Both the position numbers and the translations under genes were made by a program. From Lichenostomus cassidix (taxonomy: Eukaryota; Chordata; Aves; Passeriformes; Meliphagidae), in the NCBI GenBank assembly GCA_008360975.2, contig CM039210.1:15626293-15690292 (forward strand): a DNA stretch of 64,000 nt, given 5' to 3'. Under the pieces are notes generated by a model, which was given only the letters and a program-made list of their open reading frames with translations, did not search any database and was not told the DNA's origin. Shown one piece after another: positions 24,524-37,743 of the stretch. Within the stretch, counting starts at the first letter, position 1. Every line of letters starts with the position of its first letter.

Positions 24524-27500
24524 AGATCATCGTACACCGTGTGAAAATAAAAGACTACTGCAAGAGACAGTAAAAAACAACCTCAGACAAAAAAACAACT
24601 GAGAAAGGTCAGCAATTCTTATTGAATCTAACATTTTTATAGCTAAAGGTGGAATGGAGGGAGTTAAATAGCATACTTAGTCCAAAATATGAGATTGTCA
24701 GATGCTAAATGCTGCAGAAAGGAAATGGTACTGATGGTAAACATTACATGTGCAACATTGCTGTTAAATAAATAAAGAGAAACCTAGACCAGTCAATGTT
24801 TAACTGAGCTGAGATTTTTTTTTTAGAAAGTTATTTGGAAATGCTGTTTCTTTTTGCAAAATTATTCATTGCAATAAAATGGCTTTAAAATTAAGCTGGT
24901 AGTTGGTTAGGATGATGATGATGGTTGCTGTTGGTGGTGATGATACAGTGTGGACTGAACTGGAAAAACATCAGTCTGCATTCATCTTAGACAAAGCATT
25001 GAGGGATTTATTTAAAATAATAAGAAACCAGGCTTTCAAAAAAAGTTTACACTGAAGTGTAGGCAAGCTTAACAATTTATAGCTACTGAGAACTTGGTGC
25101 AACTGCATAAGGATGAAAAAAGTGATGGCTGATTTTTATTCTTCTGTTCGAAATGCAAGCACAGATGCTTCTCTGTTCTGAGAATGTTTCCTTGAGGGAG
25201 CTATTGAAGCAGAAGGACATGATGGAGATGAGATCTCCTCCTCCCTCGACAAAGTGTTAAAAATGTTCTGTCTTACTCTGCGCTTAGCATTGGAAATGAA
25301 AGTGAAATTTACTCAAAAAATCCACGTGTGTGCCTCCTCTCTTTGTTTAAGGATGATCAGATCTATCTAGGAAACAGTTCTGGCATCCCAAACTGAAATA
25401 ATTAGGATGTATATAGACCTGTCAGAAATGGAAAGGGGGTGGGGAAACTGATGGTCTGTCTCTCCTAATTGATTCCGTTAAACAACCCGCAGGAGATGTG
25501 AACGGCTGGGCATTCCCATTCCCACGCTCAGGGCAAGTGGCAATTCCATGCCTCGGCAGCCTGTGACAGACAGCTCTGCTGGGGGCTGCAGAATGAAAAA
25601 ACCCTCAAGTGCACTATACCATATAAATCTCCATTGCCTCCATAAGTGGAGGCATTTCCCACCCACAGTCATCTGCAGGCTCCCGAGTGAGAACACCAGC
25701 TGCTCTGTGGCTGCATACTGTCTCTTTCTGTTAATGCTGGAACCTCAGTACAAGCTCCTTGGGAGCAAGTTTCACTTTTCTTCCGTGGCCCAAGTATTGC
25801 AGATGATTTAGGAGAGACAAGGCAGAGGCAAGGGAACCTGGGAGGTGCAGCTATGGAGACTGTACCTCTCTTCCCTGATGGAAAAAAGTCGCAGACATAA
25901 TGTATTGACCTTGCAAATATCTGATGGGTTTTAATAAACGCTTTTTTGGATGCTATTCATATTCATCATTATTGCAGTTTAGGCAACTTTTACAGTGAAA
26001 CTGAGCAGGTTTAATTTTTAAGGGCAACAGTTTCCTTTGAATTCTACCTAAATATCTTTCCAAAGGCAGACTAGTGTCTAATACTATCTCAGAAATTGAA
26101 CATCTCTAAGGTAGATTAAAATAAGATCAGAGATAAGGAAACAATTCTCAACCTTCTTCATAAATTAAAGGGCTGACTTTGTACAGGCTGTTTGTTTGTG
26201 GGTTTGGTATTTTGAGGGGGCTTTTGGATTTTTTGGTTTTTTCCAATTTTTACTTATGAATAGGATGACTCACATAAAATATTGTTCAGGTGTTTATAAT
26301 GGAAATACCTTTACATCACATACTCTGAGAGGAAGTAAGCAGAGAACCATCAAACAGGTCCTAGAAACAAGACATGCACTGTTGATTTAAAATAAATAAT
26401 TAGCCTCCAAAGTCATCTCATCTTCCTTGTAGTTCCAAATATATTCTAGAGGATTTTCAAGGCTTACTCAGACGCTTTTTTACTGAGATTCAGCTAGTAC
26501 CCCAGCCAATCTGTATTTACATGAATTCCCACTTTAGCTGCTGTACACATGCCAAAGTTTTACTACTGTAGTGACCGATGAGAAGCCCCTTGTTTATTTA
26601 CATTTGAAGCACTGTTTGTGCAACCAGTCTTTCATTTTGAGTGCCTGTATGCCTTTCATTTACTTCTGTCTAGGGGTGCTATTTACCTAGAGTGACTGTC
26701 TATGACAATTAATATTTACATTACAAAGTACGTGGTTTTCTTTCTGAAAGACCTTCAGTTAAGGCAATAAACTGTTTTCTGGGGAAACCTATTGTTTACT
26801 CAGGCATCCAATGGAGTTAATTAACTTAAACTTTTGCTTGCATCTTGGTATTTTATGCAAATTTGTTAAGAAAAACACCCAGGAAAAACAAAAATATTAC
26901 AATCATGTTACCCATTGTAATATTAAATTGATTTGTACCATATTGAAGTTACATGACTATAAATTAATAAAACATTATTACGACTACTAATTATATTATT
27001 GTTATTGTTGTTATTATTTTTCCTTCATTGTTTAGAAGCAAAATGCCCCATCTCCTGCAAATCTGACTTGGAAAAAGAGAGCATTTTAAAATGTAGCAGC
27101 ATGCTTTCCAAGTTTATGCTTGCCTCATGTAGCAAATGTTATGCAAAATTATCTATCTGTAAATTACTGTTTCCTCAAAACTTGTAAAAAACCAAAAACA
27201 ATATACATCTTCAAATAAAATGAAGTGTAAATATCAGTTGAGCAGTCCTTTGAAGGCTAGTTTTAGCACTAAGAAAAAACAGATGAAATTTATTTAGCAT
27301 GCCACTCTGTCATAAAACAGTTGGAGTGAAGTTGAAGGTTGTGTGAGTATGCATGTTAACTAGTAGGAACCCAGGCTTATTCTCTGTGAAAAGGGAGCAG
27401 CAGATTGCTGTGCAAGGCCAATGTTAAAAAGGCGGCTGAATTTAACACCATCTGGAAGAAAAGATCCTTTCACAACTTTCTCACATCAGCAGACAAAACT

Positions 27501-30500
27501 GGTGTCTCTTATTCTGGGCCCTTGTCTATGCAACCATACAATACTGAGCCATTATACTTTTGCTGAGAGAAAATTTGAGAACACAATATGGGTAACCAGT
27601 GAATGACCAAGTTTCATTGCGCCTGCTTAAGTCAATTGAAATCTAGCTCTAGAGCTATGAATGGCAGTATTGTTTTCCTCACCAAGGCTGTACTAAATGT
27701 CAGCACAGTGTCAAGAAAAACTTGAAATCTGCAAATAACTTACCAGATTTCAATTATAATATTTTCCTACACTAGAACTAATATCATTGCTAAGGTCTAC
27801 AATTCCCAAAATACAAAAATAATCAGAGAAAAATGAGATCATTTACAAGTTATTTTATTCAGATAAACTTAATAATTTTCTTATGGGAACTTGAATTAAG
27901 CATATAGAGATGGCTTATTGTTTCCTGAGATGTTCAAGTTATTAACCAGCTTTTCATGTAATTAAGAAAATAAACTGTGTCAGCAAGCTTGTATCTTGCA
28001 ACTATTTCAACTCCAGCTTGGGACTGATGATAAAACATAAGTATAATCCATATTACACAGATTGCTTCTGAGTTGAGTCTAGGGAAAGATTTATGCTTGA
28101 ATAATTAGAAGAAATAAGGCTGAAGTCAATAAACAAAGTAATGGGTAATATATTTCTGTAGGTGTTAATGAAATATATGAATAGATCTCAAAATAGATCC
28201 AGGTGCCAAAAGAAATGTTTCCAGTTCTCTCCATTTTTATTACCTTTTTTTCCCCTGCTTGATAATAGTTTCTAAGCGATATTCAGTTCAGTCCTCTGTT
28301 TAGGATTCATATATCGATTGGCACAATGCAGACTAAGAAAAAGAAACAGTTCAAATATATTACAAGGACTTAGTTACATATTTTATTAGAACATCTGTGT
28401 TTTTAATCTAATTGATTGTGATTTTTTAGTTTCATTAAATGTCATACAGTTCTTAGCATAAAATTGCAAAGCAATGAGTAACTACACTTTTGATGAATAA
28501 TACATCTGTGCCAACCACATTAACTAGTAAATTTCTAAGCAGGAACAATATCTGCAGCATTTGTCATTTGTAGTTCTATTGTGTAATACTGACAGAGACC
28601 ACTCAAGAGTGGCTTGTGAAAAATTAATGTTAGAAAAGTTGTATTTTCTTAAATTCTTTTGTAACAAATTGTAAATTAAGAACAATAATAGGAATTAGGA
28701 TAATCCAGACTTGAAGTATAAAGAGTAGAATGACACTAGCATTCCATTAAATTCCATTCATAGCAGGTAGAAAGAAAAGGCAAAACTCTGTAAGCCTTCT
28801 GTAAGCCATAGTGCTAGCGGGGCTGTTGCATTGACAGTAACAAAAGCTGAATATTGTACAAAATTTGGCAGTGAGGGAAACTATATTTGCCAGTCCAGAA
28901 ATTGGTTGTACGAATGGACATATTTATGAGTGCATCTATGCCTTCCGAAAGTTACCATTAATTTGCATTAGCATAGAAGAAATTCATTATTAGTTTCAAT
29001 TGAAATGGAAATACTTCAATTTCAATATGTGAAATATTTCATTTTATAAATAACTTGAGTGTGCTGTCTTTTAGGGCAGATTTGGCCTTTCCTGTGTGAA
29101 TTAGAAGTTTTCTCATTTCTGTTGACTAGCTCCAGAAGTGAGGGTGAAATAGCAATCCCACAGAGACACAATGAAAAAGTCCATTTAGATTTTTAAAATG
29201 CACAACACTTTCATATATTTCATACTCTGGGATGAGCACAATAACTAGCTCTTACCTCCTTCAATATTTTAATTTAGAGGAAAGAAAATGCCAGGCTTCT
29301 GACAAATTTCCCCACTAAATGGTAAATGCATGAGATAAAAATGAATACATTTTTATGGACTTCTCTTGAGGGAATGGGAAAGGAGAAGGAGAAAGGAGCC
29401 CTTTGGATTTGTAGTTGTCTACTAACAATAACCTATTTTGTTATTCTTGAACCTGTTGCACATATTTAGCTATATACATATGTACATGTATATATAGACC
29501 TGTAGATTTATAGTGTGTGGTGTAAAGCAGGTGTGAAGATTACCTGCAAGGTCCAGAGCCTAATCTGGATGAAATTGTTATTAGCTTTGCTGGGAGCAGG
29601 ACTGAGTCTCATACCAGAGTGTTGCCAATTTATATCCATACATATGTCAGGAGAAAGGAAGGGGAGTGGGGTGTTCAGTCTGTCATAAAAGGTAATTCAA
29701 TTCCCCCCCCAATTCAATATGATTAAGACTAAGCTATTAATGAGCCAAATTTTTCAGTCCTTGTTCTTAGAACTGCCATTGAAAGATTGGATTCATGGTT
29801 GCCTATACCCATACATGTTGAAGACAGTGTGATTTGCTTTTGGATAAGATGGAAAATAGGTCAATGAAATAGCTATCATTAGTCTTCATAGATTTGGGTC
29901 TAGATCTTGTGTCATATCTCACAGTATTAATTGGGGAAATCTATTATTAAAGTGTAGCTTGTCAAGGAAGGAGCTCTGGCTGTCTACAGTGAACAAACAT
30001 ATGCGTCAGGGGAGAAGAAAGATTCTTTGGCACCCCAATGAAGGAAAGGCCCTGTGCTTTGGCCCTGTAGGGTCCATGCATGAGGATTCCCTTCCAGAAA
30101 ATGAGGAAGCCGCAGGCAGAGCTGACAGGGGACCTGTGCCTGCTACCCTCCCACCCAAGCTTGCCCTGTGTGGGTCCTGGCCATCCTTGGCAAGCTTGAG
30201 GGCTACCCAGGCTTGCTGGCTTCCCAGAGAAGGGACACATCACCCTTTAACAGCTTTTTCAACTGAATTAAACCAAAGATGAGCAGAAACCTTGGTGTTG
30301 GAAACCCCTTGCCACCCTGGGCTCAGCCTGAAGCAAGGGACATGCAGGAGGCACTCCTGCAAGACCTAACCCCCAAGACCTCCCACTACTGAGGGCCACT
30401 GCTATGCCCAGATGGCAGTGGAGCCATTCCCTACTGGTGGAGCTTTGAGTGCCTCCTGCAACTGGGGTGCTGATTAGCATTTCCTAGGAGACCAGCAGCT

Positions 30501-31945
30501 GCATCAGGGCTCTCCCTGATGCTGCTGGGCCTGGTTAGTCGAGCTGGGGATCACCCTCCTTCCCACCCCCTTGGTTGCCTACCTTTTTTCCCTTATAGTC
30601 TTATACATAGTTACATGCATATGCATTTAGCTTGTATACTTATATATAGTTATAGACACTTAGACACTTGCAATTAATAATTTAGGTTCTTCTATCTGTT
30701 GGGCTACAAAGTTTGCATTATTAATTACAGCTATTAATTGTTGCTAGTGATTATTATTAATTAGCACTTCCTTTACTAAGAAGCAGTAATTTGTGTCCAC
30801 AGGCTCACACAAACAAGCTATAAAAGTAGAGTCCCCTCCCAACAGGTATTGCAAAGTAATTTGGTTGTTATTATTATACTGGTTTGTCATTATCTCAAAG
30901 GCTTTCATTTGCATGTGGAAAGCTCCTCCTGTGAATAAAGTTAAAACTGTCCAGGTGAGAAACTGTTCCTGGCTTGAGGGTTGCCTCGTGGCCCCTTGCC
31001 TGGCACACCTTGCTGCCTGGCCATGAGGACTGCATGTCGAGGGAGACGCTGGCAGCCAGTAACAGTTCTGGCATGTCTTTGTGCAAGTTTGCATCATCAC
31101 AATGTGGCAATAAGGGTGGTGGTGACAGTGATACTGGGAGCTGCTCCCTGCCCCTCTTCCCTCCTTGCACCTCAGGAAAGCCTCCTGTGCAGTGGAGAGT
31201 TACCTCCTGACCAACGTGTTCTCAGAAGGCTCTGCTCTCCCCTCTAGGTAGAAAGAAGTTGACAAGAGGTTGTTTACAAAAAAATTGAGTCTTAAGTACT
31301 TACTAAAGCCAGTTAATAGCATTATGCATGGACATTTAAACTTGTTGGAACGATTAGAGAGAAATTATGCTGTCCACAGCTAATGATACCATCTTAACAC
31401 TTAAATTTTTTAAGATGTAGCTAAATCCACCTCAGTATGGTGCACGACCATTTTCCCTTTTGCCTGCATAGAGACCAAGGAAGATGAGGAATAAGAGCAA
31501 GTACGATACAAGGACACCTGGTCAGACAGGGACATTCCTCAGTTCCAGCTTCCTGCTATTGCCTTTTCTAGTTCAGTGTTCTATCAACAGTCTGGGTAAA
31601 GCTGCATTTCTAAAATGCACCCTAACGACTAATGTTGCCTCCCCAGTATCAAGGCCTTGCTAAGTTTTTTCTTTCATAGGTAAACAGCAGCGGTTCCAAC
31701 AGATCTCAGAGTTGCTCTTTTCTAGGGCTCTGCCATAGGCTAATAATGCGGGCTAATTTTTCCATGATAGATTTTTTTGCTTTCATTACCTCTGAAGCAA
31801 TATTTGATACAATGGAAATGTTGCTGGTTAGTTGCTGCATCAATAGTAGATTTACAGCATCTTCTAAGAAGCAGCATTTTGAAAATGATGTTTTGTTTGT
31901 AATGTTATTCAGTTTTGTTTTTTTTTTTTTATCTGGGCTACACCT
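24524..31945. other. Non-coding host sequence downstream of mir-9-2
   Basis: AT-rich with only short chance frames. The GC-richer part at 30.0-31.25 kb also lacks recognisable coding signal. The first ERV insertion begins at 31946. Confidence 0.4.
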
Positions 31946-32673
31946 TGTCACGGTCCACTTATTAGCAGACGCGTGATGGTTCGTACCAGCTATGATCTCA
32001 GAGTGCAAAAAGAAAAGAAAGCACACAAATCCAACAAGTCAAGGGAGTTAAATTTCAATCCAAGGAGGAACTTTATTAATTTAGCCCATAAAGCAACCTG
32101 TGATAGAGAAAGAGAGAAAATTGGGAAAAGATAGGGAGAAAAGGGAAAGAAAGGGGACTATAGCTACCACCACAGGTCCACAGACATCCGGCATCTCTGG
32201 GGTCCCGTCCAGTAGGCGTTCCTTTGCCTCTGTGTCGATCGATGTGATCTCACGGTGGGGAAGATCTTCAGAGTTCAGTCACTCCAGAGCTGTCTTTTAT
32301 GCTAGTCCATACACCTGGTCCCTCCTTGAGACCCGCCTTTGCTCTCCCTTAATTCCAAACTCCACTTGGCAGGGCCAAGGGTGGAGTGTCCAAGGCATGG
32401 TCGGTAGGTTTTTCACAATAGTGAATAATGAGTGTCAGGGCGACAGGTGCAAAGCCTTCGTCACCTACCAGCTTTGGCAGGCACAAGGCCTTTGTTCTGT
32501 ACCAGCTTAGGTAGGTACAAAGCATTCGTTCTGCACCAGCTTCAGGTAGGTACAAAGCATTCGTTCCGTACCAGCTTCAGGTAGGTACAAAGCATTCTCT
32601 GCGTAAGTCCTGCACCTGTAGTTTCTGATGAGAAATGTTGAGACAGAATTAGATTCTTTGATCGACCCACACA
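31946..32673 (-). mobile_element. Solo LTR with tandem U3 repeats
   Basis: The 728-bp element has ends TGTCACGG and CCCACACA on + and is flanked by 5-bp direct repeats CACCT (31941-31945 and 32674-32678). On the minus strand it has a TATA-like CATAAAAG, then AATAAAG, so transcription would run leftwards. The U3 holds about 4.5 copies of a 34-35-bp tandem unit. No internal retroviral sequence is attached, so it is a solo LTR left by recombination. Confidence 0.75.
32445..32600 (-). repeat. 34-35-bp tandem repeat in LTR U3
   Basis: Units begin with CAAAGCATTCGTT-like sequence at about 32449, 32483, 32517, 32552 and 32587. The three right-hand units are nearly identical and the left ones decayed. 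Retroviral U3 enhancers are often such duplications. Confidence 0.85.
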
Positions 32674-34275
32674 CACCTAAATAGAGGTATTTGTAAAATA
32701 ACTTATAGTAGAATGGCAAACACACATGTAATGTAGACAAAATCACAGGATACATAGAGTTCAGGGCAAGATCGAGCTTGTTCATCCAGGTGTAGGTGGC
32801 CTGATGTGAGAACATAATTTTCGGTTCCTTGATCTCTTACAAAAAGCTGAGGTAACATTTCTAACATTGGAAGGTAATGATGAACTGATATTTATTCACT
32901 TTATCCTAAATAATGATTATTTAAATATCTATGCTAAAGTGCAATGTGATAGGAACGAGCACAGGTCATCTTCATTTGCTTAATATTTTGTAGACAATGA
33001 TGGCTTTGATGATGCTGAAAACCATGTGAGTAAGGGCACAGCAGTGAGCAGGATCACCAGCCTCCTCTGATACAAAAACTAAGGAAACTGCCACTATAAA
33101 AGATTTCGGTAAGGAACTGCCTTCTGTTTAGCCTTTCATCTTCCAGTTTGTGTATCAGTATGAAGAAAATAGAAGCTAGATCAAAATGAACTTTATAAAT
33201 TAATGACTATGAGAAATGATCAATATTTTGTCTTGTTTAAAGTCTAAGAAGAGGTGTTTGGGAAAAATAAATATTTCATGCTTTGGGTCAAAGCTTGGTC
33301 AGTGTATCTTTGGACTTGAATAGTATCAGCATTTGGCCCTTCGTAAAGAACCTGTATGGTCTGATCAGGATCATTTTGATTCCAAAATAAACTTTATGCA
33401 AAGACAAAGTGGCTAACAGTTGTTTTTTAAAATCAGAATTTTTAAGAGACATCTTTTCAAATAAGTTACATTTATTCTGTTATTAATGTCAGTTCTCTGA
33501 AAGGAATGTTAATGTAAAAATACTCTGCTGTCATTGACATGTAGAATATTATCTTTAGGAAACAAGAGTTGGGGGTGTAATAAAATAATATCATTATCAT
33601 GATAATCTCAGTAATAGTTTAATGTAATTGGAAACTAATACTATAACCTTGTATGAGAAAGCTGAAGTCAGTAACAGAAAACCTGCACAATAAGGATAGA
33701 ATGTACTCGTGTGATTTTTTCTCACCTAAATCAGCAGCAGTTGTGGTACATCAAAAAATGTAAAATTAACACTCTTGTATAAATATTAATTATTGGGTTT
33801 AGATGTTTTCTGCCACAGAAAGCAATTTCTATTGAAGCACTGTAGAATTCTCTGTAAGTGCATAGAAAAGTATAACCTTGTGGTGCTACCAACTGAAATG
33901 GAAGTGAAACTAATTCTTCACTTATTTTTCTGTATTAAATATTTGATTCAAAAAAGACCATTAAAACCTAATTTCATATTAATGTAATTGATATAAGCAT
34001 ATTATAGGTTATTTAGTTAATTACTAAGGATTTTATGAGGTACCAATATTTTACCAGTAGCCATAAATATATTGTTGGAAATATATAAATAATAATTTAT
34101 ATCGTCATCTAAATCCACATACTTCTCACATGCCATTAATAAGTATCATATGACAGCTATGTAGATTATCTTTTTACTTTAGAAACATAAACAGAATTGA
34201 CATATGACCTCAAACTTGTTTGTATATGTGTATGCATATGTAAGTTTAAATCCTTAAAAAACTATGAACTATATG
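32674..34275. other. AT-rich non-coding sequence between solo LTRs
   Basis: No gene or repeat was recognised. Confidence 0.4.
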
Positions 34276-34747
34276 TGCAGCAACGCGGTCACGATTCACA
34301 AACGGCCACCCCACGCCGCAATGTGGAGGGGGCCGCCCGTGGCCAGAACACGCCAGGCAGACACGTGGCTGTAGCAGGCAGTGGAGCTGCGGGGGACGCG
34401 AGACTCCGTGGAGGTGTGGCGATGGAAGAAATGCAGGATCACTATCTGGAGTTTCCAGGGATTTATTAAGGTCCACAGTCGAGGGTCGGAGGAGGGTGGA
34501 GAGGGACGGAGAGGCGGAGGAGGGCTCGGGATGCTGGAAAGCCAAGATGGTGAACCCCGAGGGAGGCTTCCTCAGCAGGTTATCAGGAGAGGGAACAGAG
34601 GCGTGGTTACCCAGAAGAACCAACTAGAGGAAGCCAGAGGGGAGGAGCCAGGGAGGAGAAAGGGGTAAACCAATAAGATTACAGCATGGGATGGTACAGG
34701 TTTCTGCTAAGGAGAAGTCTCCAGAACAGCGTAAGCACATTACAACA
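34276..34747 (-). mobile_element. Solo LTR, GC-rich family
   Basis: The 472-bp element is bounded by TGCAGC and ACAACA on + and flanked by the 6-bp direct repeat TATATG (34270-34275, 34748-34753). The poly(A) signal AATAAA is on the minus strand (34462-34467). The GC-rich part and its open frames are LTR sequence, not genes. Confidence 0.75.
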
Positions 34748-34753
34748 TATATG

Positions 34754-35156
34754 TGCATGTGCAGTTTCATTAAATAAGTTCACTACACTCCCAGCAACCA
34801 TAAGCTTGACCACATTTGCCTCAAAAAGCCTTCATGTGCTAAATGAAGATTCATAGTATGACTGAGTTAAGAAGAGTGAGTTACCTCTGTCACCAGTGTG
34901 TCTACACTAACAAGACAGAAATCTTCCATTTTTCCTGCATTGTTGTTTACCATGGATTGCCAATGCAATAATCTAAAAGAGACACTCAAGGATTTTATTG
35001 TAAATTATACTTTAATTCACTTACATTCTACTAGGAATAAAATTTTGATATAGAATATTCTAATCCTGTACTGTAGTTAAAAGTCATATTTTTCATAAAA
35101 AGAAACTAAAAAGGAAACTAGCATTTATGCTTCCATAATTTAAAAATTATTAACCA
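34754..35156. other. AT-rich non-coding spacer
   Basis: Nothing was recognised between the two solo LTRs. Confidence 0.4.
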
Positions 35157-35161
35157 CATAT

Positions 35162-35818
35162 TGTGATAAATACATATTATAATATTGGCTTTTTGCAAAT
35201 ATTAAAATGGATGCTATGTGTATAATTTTAATTCTTACAAAAGTAGCCTTGTTATAAAGATATACTTGTGTAATAATAACTAATGCCTTTATTTCTGTAC
35301 CTAACTAAACTTAGACATAGTGGTGAAATAGCTGATATGGTTATTTTAGAATACTTGTGGTTAACTTACAATAACTGAACTGCCTGCTTGGTTGGATAAC
35401 ATCCAAAGAACGGTGTGATGAAGACCCCTGCCACTGACATTTCAACTATCAGCAACTACCATCTGCAAAGACCACAGAACAGGGCTCAAGATGGGGGTGA
35501 TAACATGACTGACCAAGACCACAGCCAAGAAGACTGGGCATGATCTAAAAAGGCAGATCAGAGGAGAGGCCATGCTAAACAGTTCCTGGAACATGCAAAC
35601 TAGTTTGGGGAAAAGTTTGAATATGTACAACTGCTTATGAATATGTATTAGGCTGATGTAACAGAAAGGTATTTAAAGAGTATCTCCATCAGTGACAGGT
35701 GTGCTTCTGGCTAAGTGCCAAGCACCCAGCACTGTCACTACTTTATTGTCTTTGTCCCCTATTGTCCTTTATTAAACTTTTAAAATTCTAACAGGAGAGT
35801 GAAACCTCATTTTTCATA
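35162..35818 (+). mobile_element. Solo LTR, diverged member of the outer-provirus LTR family
   Basis: It starts TGTGATAAATACAT and aligns along its length with the LTRs of the outer provirus only 240 bp to the right, but with many substitutions and extra sequence (657 against 573 bp). The end has decayed to TTTTTCATA. The 5-bp direct repeats CATAT (35157-35161, 35819-35823) mark it as an independent older insertion, not part of the neighbouring provirus. Confidence 0.8.
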
Positions 35819-36057
35819 CATATAGTCACGTTAGATATCGGAATATATAAATATATATAGATTACTATAATTGTAGTTGAAATGCAACTCAAATTCTTAA
35901 GACCATTGCATCTAAATAATATTGTCTTGGTTTAAGACAATTTTAAGAGGTGGACACTCTAAAATGAGTTTCCTCCGCTTATTGTTTTAACCAATCCCTT
36001 TCCATCCATAAGGAGAAACGATTATGAGTAGACATAAGTGAAAAAAAAAATAACAGT

Positions 36058-36630
36058 TGTGATAAATACATGTCATAATGTTGGCTTTTCGCAAATATTA
36101 CAATGGATACTATGTGTATTGTTTTAATTCTTTTCTTATAGAGGTAGCCTGGTTGTGAAAAATTGCTGTGTAATGATGACTAAGGTCTTTCTTTCTAGTA
36201 CTAGCTGAGTTTAATAGTAGTAAAATGGCTGTTATAGTTTTATTAGAATGCTTGAACTGTCTGCTTGAACTGGATAACATCCCACAAATGGACCCTGCCT
36301 CTGACATTACAACTATCAGCACCTGTCGCCTGCAGGAACCACAATCTGGGAGTGATAACAGAATCAATGAAAGGACTGCGCATGCTCCGAGGAGGCGGAT
36401 CAGTTCCCAGAACATGCAAAATAGTTTGGAGAAAAATATGAATATGTATAACTGTTTATGAATATGCATTAGGCTGAAGAGTATGTAAAGGGTGTCTCTG
36501 TCCATACCAGGTGTGCTTTTTTGGCTGAATGCCAAAGCACCCAGCACTGACCTTTTGCTTTTATCTGTCCCCTATTGTCTTTTATTAAACCTTTTTAATC
36601 CTAACAGGAGAGTGAACCTTGTTTTTCACA
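36058..36630 (+). mobile_element. 5' LTR of outer provirus
   Basis: The 573-bp LTR has perfect inverted ends TGTGA and TCACA. An ATTAAA poly(A) variant lies at 36584-36589. It matches the 3' LTR with three substitutions and two indels by eye (a 13-bp duplication and 2 bp). Confidence 0.92.
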
Positions 36631-36632
36631 AT

Positions 36633-36650
36633 TGGGGGCTCGTCCGGGAT
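36633..36650 (+). other. Primer-binding site, tRNA-Pro
   Basis: The 18-bp string TGGGGGCTCGTCCGGGAT starts two bases after the LTR and is the classic tRNA-Pro primer site also used by murine leukaemia viruses. Confidence 0.92.
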
Positions 36651-37667
36651 CGACACCTCACCTCCGAGACCCTGTGAGACTCTGAGCGGGGGAGGGTACC
36701 CCCGCCGAGTTCGGTGGCCCTCTCTGTTTCTTCCAGCAGGAACCGGCAGGTAGCAGGTTGGAATCCCGTGAACAAGAAGGGACGAATAAAAGCAAAAGAA
36801 AGAGGGAAGGCTCCATAAAAAGCCGTGGTAGGGAAGCCCCACAAATTTTTTGTGCACGAAGATTCTGACAGAAAACACGGATTGTGAGTATTTTCTGGGA
36901 AGGGGCGGATACGGGGGATTGACTGTGTGTGTGTGTGTGAGACGCAAGCTGGCTACCAGACTTGCGAAGCAAGTGAGGGGGTCTCTGATACTGTGGTTCC
37001 GCTGTTTCGCGAGAAACACGGCCAGGAAGGAGACGAAGCATAAGGAAAAAGGAGTGAAAGATCCCCCGGGGGTAACTGGGACGGGGTCCCAGGGAAGGGG
37101 TTGGACCCCTAGGAAAAAAAGGAGCCAGGAATTTCCTAGTAAAAGTTTACTAGGAAGGTAACTGGGACAGGGTCCCAGGGAAGGGGTTGGACCCCTAGGA
37201 AAAAGGAACCCGGAGTTTCCTGGTAGAAGTCTACTGGGAGACAGGGGACGAGAGTAAAAGTCCCCAAATTCCAAGTAAGGGAAAAATTGCCAGATTGAGG
37301 GTAAAAACCACACAAAAGACTAGAGAAAAAAGTACTCTGGATGGGAAGTGTGGGATAGCAGACCCAAGAGAATCTGGGACTGAAGGACCATATTTGAGAG
37401 TTTACCATTTTATTTAAAACACAGAATCTGTGAGGAATCAGTTAAAAAGTAAAAATTGCTTTATTATTGTATTGTTGTTAGTGAAAATGAATGATATAAG
37501 AAAATAAAGGTGGGAGAATGTGAATGAATGGAAAAACGTGATTAATTTAAACTCTGGTATTTGAAAGGAGGTGGATATAATATACAGGAAAGGGGTTTTT
37601 TTTGTGCTACAAAGGAGGTAGAGGCGTGGGTAAGAACAAAGAAAGGGGCCAGGGAGGAAAAGGAAAA
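36651..37667 (+). other. Leader / decayed 5' gag region of outer provirus
   Basis: This is purine-rich, stop-laden sequence between the primer site and the candidate gag start. It contains a TG run near 36922, a donor-like TTGTGAGTAT near 36888 and the 86-bp tandem duplication. No intact matrix domain was recognised. Confidence 0.5.
37071..37240 (+). repeat. 86-bp tandem duplication in the outer leader
   Basis: Two adjacent copies (37071-37156, 37157-37240) both start GGTAACTGGGAC and contain GGGTCCCAGGGAAGGGG. They differ by a few substitutions and A-run length. Confidence 0.9.
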
Positions 37668-37743
37668 ATGGGACAAAAAGGAAGTAAAATAGGTTCAGGA
37701 AAAAAGGGAGAAAGGAAAGATTGGGATCCCCCGGAGTCACCCC
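37668..37743 (+). pseudogene. gag: Outer gag, 5' fragment before the inner insertion
   Basis: A frame starting Met-Gly-Gln, as in myristoylated Gag of gammaretrovirus type and as in the inner gag, runs basic and open for 25 codons up to the inner provirus. No matrix core follows at the far side, so either that domain was deleted or this ATG is fortuitous. Confidence 0.4.
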
